From assembly GCA_021464525.1 (NCBI GenBank), contig JADRCO010000510.1, forward strand, positions 1-32,132: a DNA stretch of 32,132 nt, given 5' to 3'. Position 1 is the first letter of the stretch, and each line of letters begins with the position of its first letter. Under the pieces are notes generated by a model. It saw only the letters and a program-made list of their open reading frames with translations. It had not been told where the DNA came from and did not search any database. The DNA is from Rhizophagus sp. LPA8_4_AMF (lineage: Eukaryota > Glomeromycota > Glomeromycetes > Glomerales > Glomeraceae). The position numbers and the translations under genes are program-made. This document shows positions 19,345 through 28,610 of the stretch, in pieces.

Positions 19345-20042
19345 CTAAAATATCAAAAGAGAATAAATATCTATTGAGCCAGTAATCTTTAAAAAATTCT
19401 TGTCTTATTTTATTTAAATATCAACTGAGAGTTCAAACAAATATGCTTAATGCTCCCAAAAGAAAAACTAAAAAACGATTCTACTCTCCCTACTTGTTAT
19501 TTTTTTAAGCCCAAAGGTGTTTCTAAAAAAAGTCAAATATCTATTATTTTAAAATTGGTAACCTAAAAAAAAAATAAAGAAAGAAACGTTAGTACGTTTC
19601 TTTAATATTAAAAAAAAATCCCTCATCCTTACATATATATACACACACATTTCAAGTCCGGGTCGTCCAAGAAATCCGGCAATCTAAAAAAAAAATAAAC
19701 GTTAGTAGGCGGTTTTCTATTATAGTAATCCATGGTCTTCATTCCGTTTAAGTAGCTGAGAAAATATAATATGATATTATTTTATTAATTAAAAAATTTT
19801 ATTTTGATAGCTGGTATTTGCTGTAATTAGAGTAGAAAAAGTACTGTATATACGCGAAAAAAATTAGTTGTTTCAATATTATAACATTTATTTAAAATAA
19901 GGTACCAATTTTGGTAATTATTACTAAAAAGGAGTCGAAGCTAGGGTAAGGGCGCTTTTTATAATAATGCTGTTCTGTAAAATTTATGAAATTCTAGGTA
20001 ATGATTGGACCATTTGTGCCCTGTTTCCATATTTGATATGCA
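19345..20042. other. Spacer with GAAACGTT repeats
   Basis: 19580-19603 is a perfect 10-bp-arm palindrome (AAAGAAACGT / ACGTTTCTTT, loop TAGT). The phrase CTAAAAAAAAAATAAA followed by ACGTTAGTA occurs at about 19563-19593 and again at 19684-19707. No gene seen. Confidence 0.5.
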
Positions 20043-20291
20043 GGTTACACAATTAACGATGAAAAAAGGAACATCAGGATGAATTTCGAGCAAATAGTAT
20101 CGATAGAAAAACCGGTTTTAATCGCAAATCAATTAAACAAATTGGTGCACTCGAAAAATTTTGAGGTAGTATATTTTTCTATGTATGGAATGAATGAAAA
20201 TATCATCATTTCATTATTTCCATACTTGAAACCAAAGTTCAATACAAAAAAACTTTCACTCTTAATCACAGACCTACAATCTAAATGTTAA
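20043..20291 (+). CDS. Small ORF or exon overlapping the fusion gene
   Basis: An open frame starts after TTGATATGCAG (a 3' splice-site-like sequence) and reads GYTINDEKRNIRMNFEQIVS, then on to LLITDLQSKC, with an ATG at 20079 giving 70 residues. It overlaps the first 7 bases of the next gene in another frame. The amino-acid composition looks protein-like but I know no homologue. It may be the last exon of an older gene, an upstream ORF, or chance. Confidence 0.3.
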   Translation, partial: GYTINDEKRNIRMNFEQIVSIEKPVLIANQLNKLVHSKNFEVVYFSMYGMNENIIISLFPYLKPKFNTKKLSLLITDLQSKC

Positions 20292-20908
20292 AAATTTCTT
20301 CGCACCTTATTTTAACTCAAAAACAAAAAGAACGATTATGTTCTCTCCCAATTTCTAGGTTTACCGATAGGAAATGGGAGTCACAAAAAGATGCTGCTTC
20401 CTTCTTGAAGGAGCATAATCTTATACTTGAAAATAATCCGGAACGCAAATGGAAAGTGCGTTATAGTAATAAAGCTAAGGGTATTTGTCTTTTACAATGT
20501 TGTTGTGGAAGTGATGTAAACTTAAGACCAAAAAATGGTAACTCAAAAGCTCGAAAATCAAGACAAATTTACAAGTTTGTTGGATGTCTCGCGTTTGCGC
20601 GAATTAAAAAATATAAAAACAATTGTATAAACATTTCTGGTTATCTTACTCATTCGGAAGACTGTCAACGTCAACTTCCGCTTCACCGCCTTAATGAAAC
20701 AGCAAACTGGCAATATGGCCCTTCAGAATACTATAGTTTTTACGAGAAAATCTTAGATGAAGAATTTCCAAACTTGTCTCATCAAGAAAGAGTTGCGAAA
20801 GCGAATGAACTGTGGAATTCTTTATCTGAAGAATTAAGGACCTCCTTTATCCATTACGACGAAGTCAAGAGATTGCTTGAAGACAACCACCTCAACATAA
20901 CTCAATAA
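20285..20908 (+). CDS. C2HC-type domain / HMG-box fusion protein
   Basis: 207 residues, one exon, ATG at 20285. N-terminal domain (about 1-127): FTDRKWESQKDAASFL, RKWKVRYSNKAKG, LLQCCCGSD, KSRQIYKFVGCLAFARIKKY, ISGYLTHSEDC. Cys72-74, Cys101, His123 and Cys127 could bind zinc. A short linker (QRQLPLHRLNETANW) leads to an HMG-like box at about 145-200: GPSEYYSFYEKIL, FPNLSHQERVAKANELWNSL, then RTSFIHYDEVKRLLE. The box has lost the usual (P)PN.(F/Y)I start but keeps the helix-2/3 pattern and the Trp. It ends without the FDD..HKDVRL tail of the other HMG genes. Two DNA-binding modules suggest a sequence-specific nuclear factor or a domesticated transposase part; the function is inferred, not shown. 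Confidence 0.75.
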   Translation: MLKISSHLILTQKQKERLCSLPISRFTDRKWESQKDAASFLKEHNLILENNPERKWKVRYSNKAKGICLLQCCCGSDVNLRPKNGNSKARKSRQIYKFVGCLAFARIKKYKNNCINISGYLTHSEDCQRQLPLHRLNETANWQYGPSEYYSFYEKILDEEFPNLSHQERVAKANELWNSLSEELRTSFIHYDEVKRLLEDNHLNITQ

Positions 20909-21835
20909 AAGATTTCGATGGTCATTGCAAAATCATTCACTTTTCCAAAAAAAATATTTTTTATTAATAAAACAATTTATGTTTACTTTTTTTTATAAGA
21001 ATTTAAGATGCATCATTTTCTATGTCCCTAATAATATGATGAACTTTTTTACACGTTACGATTATTTCCGTTATCTGCATATTACTTGGATTTCTTCCAG
21101 ATATTTTCAATACAATTTCGGAGAGAACGTTCCAAATCATTATCTCTTCATATATGGGATATTTTTTAAATTAAATGAAGCACGCACGATTGTTTTATCA
21201 ATATAATTTCTTTGATATATATGGACATCTTTTCTAAAATTTAAATTCTCGTATTAAATCTATTGTAAATAGAGGATGATATCGTTAAAAAGTTCGAACA
21301 AAAACATGGACTTGCTTTTTTTTCTATTAAAAACTATTTCAGAATTACTCCCCATAGAGAAAAATATCTTTTTAATATTTTTTAAGATTTATTAAGAACA
21401 ATAAATGGTATGATCCAATTTAAGAGATTCTGTTTTAGTTATTTAAGTTATATACAAAATATAATTTCATTAACATGTTAAAGATTACTAGAACAATAAG
21501 AACAATAAGTGAAATGGATATGTGAAAGTAAAATAAAGCAAGCAAATGTGTTAAGAAAATTCCAGTTACGCTATCGACAAGATTTATTATGAAAATTTTT
21601 ACGATAAATATTACAACAATCAAAACTGTATTAAATAAACAATAAACAAGAATTGCAAAAAAAATTTTTTTTTTTTAAATTTGAAAATATTTTTAAACAA
21701 AATAATTATAGAAAAGAAACATCACATTATAATTGATTCAATTTACTATAATCCGCATTCATCCGCCGTAAAATTATTTCCGTAAATATTAAAAACTATC
21801 TAATACGGTTTAACTGTAAAAATGTCCATAAATTA
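20909..21835. other. Intergenic, no gene seen
   Basis: AT-rich. The open frames at 20925-21206 and 21435-21623 are F/I/Y/L-rich, as expected for AT-rich non-coding DNA. Confidence 0.4.
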
Positions 21836-21861
21836 CCCGAACCGAACCGACCCGAACCGAA
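21836..21861 (-). repeat. Short CCGAAC tandem repeat
   Basis: Five C(C)CGAA(C) words in a row between 21836 and 21861, in a GC-poor context. Confidence 0.7.
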
Positions 21862-23117
21862 AAGGTCAAAAAAAATTTTTTTTCGAAAATGTTTTCTTGT
21901 GACACAAAATTTGATGCATTTAATTTGACAAATGAACGAATCAATTTTTTTGTTATTCTGATATAAATAGAAAACTTTTTTGCAAATCAAAGAAAAATCG
22001 CAAAAAAAAAAAAATAATATTTGTGATACATAAATGATAAATGCGGGTTATGTTTGTTGTATACAATTATAATAAATGTACTGTAATTGTAACCTAATAA
22101 TAACACTTAAAACATTTTTATTTGCAACGTAAATAAAATCTAGAAAAAAAAAACAATACGATTAAAATTTCCTTTTACTATTATATTTACGCATATTATC
22201 TTTCTTTGATTTTTTCTTTCTTTTCTTCAAATAATACGTTGTTAGGAATTAAGGATTACCCGAATTGAAATGATTAACAAAGATGAATAATTATTTTCAA
22301 TAATTTCCTTTCTTTTTTTTTTGTATATTGCATGCATTTTTTCCTTGTGACAAAATTCTCGAAGAAAAAATAAAAATATCAGGTCATCGGCCGGTGGATT
22401 TGTTTTTATAATTCTACCAATAAAAAATAAGTTAGAAAATCTTTTCTTGTTTTGTTTCCTTTTAGGAAATTTTTTTTTGTGATAAATATAGTAAAATCGA
22501 ATTATTAATACCCAATTTGTTAAGTTCATGTACGTAGCGTTTTATTATTTGCACCACACTTGTTTAAAAATTGAGGGTTAATCAAAAAAAAAGACCATTT
22601 ATAAGAATGATCGTCTAAAAATAAAAATAAATCAAAGGTAAAATATTTTTCCCAATGAAATGACTTCGGAAAATAAGGTTTATTGTTTTATTTATAGAAT
22701 GTAAAAATTCATTGTTATTTATTTGATGAAGGAAAAATTTTTTATTTTTAGAATTTTACCGATATTTCATAATTTAATTATGTAATAAATAATAATGAAT
22801 AATAATGTAAACTGGTCAATTATGGTACAGATTAGATACAGCCACTAACAAACGAAAATAAGAATTTACTAGAATATTATGTCGAAATGAAAAGAACAAA
22901 AATAAAAAATTATTTATTTTTATTTTTATTTTTATTTTGATTCTCGCGTCGATTTTTTCGAAAGAAATTTTTTTTAATTTTTTTTTTTTCAGGAATTTTT
23001 ACTATTATTATTACTTTATATTTAATAGAAAATTAAAAAAAAAATTCTCTCATATATATATTGCACGGATATTACGCGTAAACCCTTTTCAAATACATAA
23101 ACAACCAATTTTTTTAT
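21862..23117. other. Intergenic, no gene seen
   Basis: Low-complexity AT-rich sequence. The open minus frame at 22242-22529 and the plus frame at 22937-23119 are K/F/I/Y-rich and unsupported. Confidence 0.4.
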
Positions 23118-23245
23118 GAAAAGTTTTCCGAATCACGGGACGTGCCATTTATGACATACTACGGCAGATCGTTATTTAAATCAAAGGTCTAGACCAGTCC
23201 ATACAATTTGTCACCTAAAGGTGTGACAATTTCGGAAAACTTTTC
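23118..23245. mobile_element. Small inverted-repeat element
   Basis: Perfect 15-bp arms GAAAAGTTTTCCGAA (23118-23132) and TTCGGAAAACTTTTC (23231-23245). Just inside the right arm is a second hairpin, TTGTCACC / GGTGTGACAA, at 23208-23229. 128 bp in all, non-coding, GC-richer than its flanks. Confidence 0.6.
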
Positions 23246-25765
23246 GGGAAATACATGAATATCTTTATTTATGTTACTTGTATTTTCATGAAAATTTCCG
23301 TTTATATCAATATCAATTATCAAAGAATATAAAAAGTTTTTTAATTTAATAAATCAAAAGGGAATATGAAAAGTGGCTTATTACACTTAAATTTCTTTTT
23401 TAATCCAATAATATTTATTACACCTGCATAACATGTTAAATTTTAATAGTAAAGTCATAACCATGATTAGTAATACCAAAGTAATATATCCGCAGTACGA
23501 TTAAATTATCAAAATATTAAATTATTAACCAATAAAATAAGGATAAAAAAGCCCATTTCCATTCTAATCATTTTAAAAGCACGTTTCCTTAATTTTGTTT
23601 GCATTTACTTACACATTTATTAACAGTGAGATATATATTAACATTTTATTATTGGATTTTTCCGTTATTTGGATTTTTACGTAATAATTTTTAATGTTTT
23701 TAACGTTACAATTAATCTTTAAAAAATAATGACACAATTTAAAATTTCTTTGTTACAGAAAAAAAAAGAACTTTTCTTTCCTAAATCCATTATGTAAATA
23801 TAAAATACCGAAGCCCGATGGATAAAGTGAAACGAATAACAAACAATTCGTCATTGGTTTCTAATTTTGGATGCTGTTGTGTTTGTCGTACATTATAGCT
23901 CTTAATAGAAGTATCGGTTATAATTACATTATCTTACTTCAATAATCTCAATTTGGAAAGAATCTTCAAGATAGAACCTACCATTTCAGTAACAGTATTT
24001 CCATGATAGAATCAAAATAATCATACCGATAAGCTTATGACGATAATAAAATTTTTTTTAACTCAATTTTTTTTCGCTTTTCGGATTATTTTTTTTTTCT
24101 TTTCGCTTTTTCAGCGCATATTTTAATTCCATTTCATTGAAATAGGCTTTTTAAAATACCCTTAATCTTCTCATTTGCTATTATAAACGTTTTCTCTTTC
24201 CTTTATTTCTTTCTTTCTCCTTTTTTTCATGTGAAATGAGCCATTATCAATACAGCATCACATGGATCCATGCATCACCCCCAATCAAGCCACAATTGTC
24301 TGCCACAATTGGTATCGAAATAAATTATATGAGTTTTATGAGCCACATAACCAACCACTTTGTTGCCATATTAGGCAATTAAATATGTTTAAAATAAGCC
24401 ACTTTGCCTCATGAAGATTACGAATATCATTGTTATAAAAAATAATCGGGCACTATAGGGACCTACTAAATTAGTGCACAAATGTCAAATAACCGACCGC
24501 ATAAAATTTCCGCAAATCCCGTATTATGCAAAATAATGTCGTGACTTTTCATGATTTTGCTACAAATTTTTGAACCGAGCAAAACTCTATCACTTTGTTA
24601 GTTTCGAAAATTAGTTTCGGTTCAAAAAAAAAAAAAAAAAAAAAAAAAAAATAGAGCATTAAAATGATGAAATAATCTTGCTTCTCTAACAGGAGATTTT
24701 AAAACGGGTCAGATGGGTCTATTTTATTTAAAGGTTTTTCTTTATCATCAAAGGTAGACAAAGGTTTAATTAAATTTCGTTGATTTCCTATTTTGGTCAA
24801 ATGCTAGAAAGTTTCATAAAACGCTAGAAAAATCCATGGGCCAAAATATCACGTGAAATGAGGCTTTATCCGCCACATTGACGGTCCAGAAAATCAACTT
24901 GATCGTAAACATACTAAATTCAATTTCCAAAAATAAATCAAACAATGGATACAATTAAAGTGCTTTGCTTGCCAAGACAAACTTTTTTCTTGGTATTTTT
25001 CTGATCAACTTTGCTTACAAAAACATTTAAAACCTCATCCAATCATAAATAATCGTAGACATCACATCGTTTGAAAATCATCTGGTAAATACCGAAATTG
25101 CTTTAAATGTTTAAATGCCCAACACTTGCCCAACAAAAGACTAATATTTTGATATTGAATTTTTTTGTCGGGGTTTATTTACCGCAAAAACAATCGGAGA
25201 ATTGTAGACTTTAATTACAATACGGGAAAAATATTTTTATTTATATAACTCGAATATTTTTTTCACGCTTAATTATTTTTTCACGCGGATATTATTAAAT
25301 ATTCGGTTTAGAATGGTAATTTAATATTAAATATATATTATTATGTTAAATAATTATTTTTTTTTTTTTTTTTTTTTTTTTAATTTTTTTTTTTTTTTTT
25401 TTTTTTATCACATTTTTTTATATATAAATAAATATATTTATTTATTATAAATTTATTTATACTATTTAAAAATATGTATTAATTAAATAATGATCTCAAA
25501 TTTGGAAAGGATCGGTGCCTATTAATAAAAAATGATGCGTGTATATTTTGTGTCACAAAAAAAAGTATAAATATAACGGGTACAGGCTCCCTTAATTTTC
25601 TCAGCAAGTTACAAAGCGAAGTTAAAAAAAAAAAAAGATTTAAAGAAAAAATAAAACTTTTCAACAAATCTTAATATATTAGAAGCTAATTTTTAGTACC
25701 TCTTCACACTTATTTTTTTAAAAAAATTTTTTCCTCTTTACAAAAAAAAAAAAAATACAATCAAA
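23246..25765. other. Long intergenic stretch with homopolymers
   Basis: No convincing gene. It contains A28 at 24624-24651, T25 at 25357-25381 and T23 at 25384-25406. CACGTG lies at 24850. TATAAATA at 25566-25573, about 190 bp before the next gene, is a possible core promoter. The pyrimidine-rich stretch at 24050-24130 ends in a TTTTTCAG splice-like sequence with no exon that I can identify. Confidence 0.45.
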
Positions 25766-25766
25766 A

Positions 25767-26270
25767 ATGAATATCGTACAATCATTGAAAAATGAACAAT
25801 CAAGACGTTCCCCATCATCAAATAGAAGACAATCAAGAAGAGCGAATACTTATCCTTATAATAGAAATAAAATAAACAGTGAAAATTGTTATAAATGTGA
25901 TCAAAATAATGATTATATCAATATTTTGAATGCTAGATTTGAAAGAATTGAAAGTTTAGTTGAAAAACTTAATAAAACTGTCAAAGCGACAGCTTTGATT
26001 CAAAAAACCATCTCTCCTTCTCCGTCCGCTTTTGGTTCGGTCAATTTATCTAAAATGAGCGTCGATGAATTGCTTTGTTTCTCCTCTCAATTAGGAGTTC
26101 GTTTATTCGGTAATCGTGATAAAGAGCAGAAAAACCCTAAAACCGAATTGAAGGAACAAATTGAAAGCAATGAAAATAAAATTTTGAAAAATCTTGAAAA
26201 CGAAGCAAATTCTAACGATTTTCAAAATGCGAATTCTTCTTTCCCTGCTACTCCTGCACATAAAGGATAA
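25767..26270 (+). CDS. Hypothetical basic protein with predicted coiled coil
   Basis: 167 residues, one exon; not recognised. The N-terminus (1-35) is Ser/Arg/Asn-rich and basic (RRSPSSNRRQSRRA). A CYKCDQ pair follows at about 41-46. Residues about 49-75 (INILNARFERIESLVEKLNK) have leucine/isoleucine heptad spacing fitting a short coiled coil. A more hydrophobic middle follows (LSKMSVDELLCFSSQLGVRLF, about 93-113), then an acidic, Asn-rich tail (KNLENEANSNDFQNANSS). Codon use is less AT-biased than the flanks. The ATG follows a pyrimidine tract and an A-rich leader ending ATCAAAA, typical of expressed fungal genes. Dimerisation through the coiled coil is plausible; the role is unknown. Confidence 0.7.
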   Translation: MNIVQSLKNEQSRRSPSSNRRQSRRANTYPYNRNKINSENCYKCDQNNDYINILNARFERIESLVEKLNKTVKATALIQKTISPSPSAFGSVNLSKMSVDELLCFSSQLGVRLFGNRDKEQKNPKTELKEQIESNENKILKNLENEANSNDFQNANSSFPATPAHKG

Positions 26271-26594
26271 AAAAAGCGATCGTTTATAATATTTCTTTGT
26301 TTTGTCTATAAAATATCGTAATATCTTTTTATCGCAGGACGAACACGATAAATTTTAAAATCACTCTCAAAAAACGAAAATATTAATTTATATATATATA
26401 TATTTATTTAAAATCAAAAAAAAAAAGAGTAATTGTCTTCGAGCCAATTAACCATTTACTTGGTGAAAGGACAAAATTATGCTTCATCTTTTTTTAATTA
26501 TATGGGAGATTAATATGTTGCATAAATACGCCAAATAACGTTTAATAAGATAATCTTTTATCCAAACTGGTCACATGAGTATGCTGTAAATAAG

Positions 26595-26644
<50 letters not shown>

Positions 26645-27842
26645 GTATATTATTATATATATAATCTATTCCCCGCTTACTATGTAAATAACATTCTTCG
26701 CGAAAGATGTTCTTATGATTATTATTTATTCCCTTTTTAATTAATTCCCTTAATATCATCTATCTTCCTATATTAGAACAGAATTTTTGTTAGCTTTTCC
26801 TTTCTTAATCTGGTTTCTTTTTTAAAAAAAAAATAAAAATAAAAAATAAAAAAAAGATTTTTAAAAGTTATAAATATGTTCAGTTTTAAAAAGTTATAAA
26901 TATATTGTTTTATTATTCAAAAAAATGACACTGAAAATAATGACGAAATGCTTTCTACCAAATTTAATTTTCTCATATATGTCGTCATTATGACATCAAG
27001 TAAGAGTAGATCTACTCATTTAAGGTAAGATTAGCGAACTCAGATGAATACCGAAAATTTGGTAAACATATTTCCATAAATCGAAAAAATTGTCGAATCG
27101 AAAGTAAAAAGGTTAAGGCTGATTGAAATGGGCTAAAAAAATTATTATTAAAATTTCTTTTCAACATTTCTTCAACGATTTCTGAGTTTCTAAGGCGTTC
27201 ATTAAAAGGGTTAAATCATGTGATGATTGAACGATAGTGCATCAAATAATTAAATATACATGTGATTGACAGTAAAGTTATGTCCAATGAATTTGATTTT
27301 GCAGATGTGCAACAATCAATAGGTAGTGTCACCAAGCGGAATCAGAATTCCGGTCAAGTGTTCATTTTTATCTTGTAAAAAAAACTACTAGAAAAGTTCA
27401 TGTGTGAATTTTATGGTCATCAAAATTTCCTTTTCCCATGAAAATGCTATTCCCCGAAAATAACTCGGCTGAATGCTTATACATTTGAAATTTATGAATA
27501 AGTATTTCTAATATGGGTATTGGCTAAAAAACAAAACATATGATATTTTAAATTCAATAGATACAAAAATGGAAAATAGGAAATCGTCGTTCCGTAAAAA
27601 CAATGGTAAAATAACAATGTAATTATTTGATTTACGCATCAGACCGACAGGACCGAATGTTACATTCGCTCTCAAGACACGATAACTAACGATACGGTTT
27701 CACGTGGTTGCATTATTATTTTTTTTAAAAAAAAAATTTCTTGGTAGTTTTATTAATTTATTTATAGTTTTAATATTTAATACAAATTTAATATTTAATT
27801 CATAGTACTATCATATATATGTAAATTTAATTATATTTATAC

Positions 27843-27873
<31 letters not shown>

Positions 27874-28181
27874 ACGTGTATACCGTATATGCGTATAGTA
27901 TATAGAAAGAGAGACAAAAATTGTTAAATGGCAAACTTTCTAATATTATAAAAAGAATGTATATCTTATTTTCATGCATGCTCTGTTTTCTAATTCTAAT
28001 AAAAGAATGTACTGTATTTAAATTTACCACTCATTCACACAAACCGATACTCTAATTCTAAAAAGAAAAACTTCGTATTTTTATAAATTAAAAGAAAAAT
28101 AATACTCAACAATAGTATTTCGCCAATCTGTTATTTAGTGGCAATTGTCATATTTTTCGGAACATTTCTAAAAATAAAGTT
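26271..28181. other. Intergenic with A40 and A28 tracts
   Basis: No supported gene. A40 at 26599-26638 and A28 at 27843-27870. The minus frame across the A40 run is an artefact of the homopolymer. CGAATGT/ACATTCG at 27654-27668 is a small perfect palindrome. CACGTG lies at 27701. Confidence 0.5.
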
Positions 28182-28610
28182 TTAATTAATATTTATAATG
28201 ATTATTGAATATTTCATCTTAATAAAATAAATTCGTACGTAATGTTCCGCTTCCGAAAGAAATTGAGTTTTATGTTTACGAATAACAACGCTCGCATCCC
28301 TGGCGGCTGTTATGTAAACATTCCTTATAAGAGAAGGTTCCTTACTCCATAACTGAATTGCCACCATTCGAAGAACGTTTGATGACAAATTAAGTCCATG
28401 GATTCTTGCTTGTTCATTACAAGCAACGACATAAGGTTCAAAGCCTTTGACGGTTTTCATATTACGAAATTTAGCATGAATTTTGGTCTCTGGTGATATA
28501 ATTCCAGAGGTAAGCGGTGGAACCTGTGGAGGGGGTGGTCGAAGAAGTAATTTTAGTTGAATGAGTTCATGATTGGATTGGTTGTCTATTGCTGAGTTAT
28601 GTGCTTCCAT
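28182..28610 (-). CDS. Divergent HMG-box protein (MATA_HMG-like)
   Basis: 142 residues from the ATG at 28610. A proline-rich N-terminus (LLLRPPPPQVPPL, about 21-33) leads to an HMG-like box at about 46-110: AKFRNMKTVKGFEPYVVACN, HGLNLSSNVLRMVAIQLWSK, then EPSLIRNVYITAARDA. The pattern .LS...(I/L)..(M/I)A...W..EP..(V/I)...Y...A..A is that of Rhizophagus-type MATA_HMG proteins, but the usual PNAFI(I/L)(Y/F)R start of the box is missing, so DNA binding may be weakened. It belongs to a different branch from HMG genes 1-3 and lacks their FDD..HKDVRL tail. The last ~18 residues are I/K/Y-rich and look non-coding, so the true end may be earlier or spliced. Confidence 0.7.
   Translation of the reverse strand: MEAHNSAIDNQSNHELIQLKLLLRPPPPQVPPLTSGIISPETKIHAKFRNMKTVKGFEPYVVACNEQARIHGLNLSSNVLRMVAIQLWSKEPSLIRNVYITAARDASVVIRKHKTQFLSEAEHYVRIYFIKMKYSIIIININ

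Noticed and set aside
20925-21206. 93-residue frame after the fusion gene
   Set aside because: Aromatic- and Ile-rich composition of AT-rich spacer; no domain.
23818-23898. Short ATG frame with a CCCVC cluster
   Set aside because: Only 26 codons, no supporting signal; could be an exon but cannot be argued.
26571-26759. Minus frame with a long Phe run
   Set aside because: The Phe run is the A40 homopolymer read backwards.
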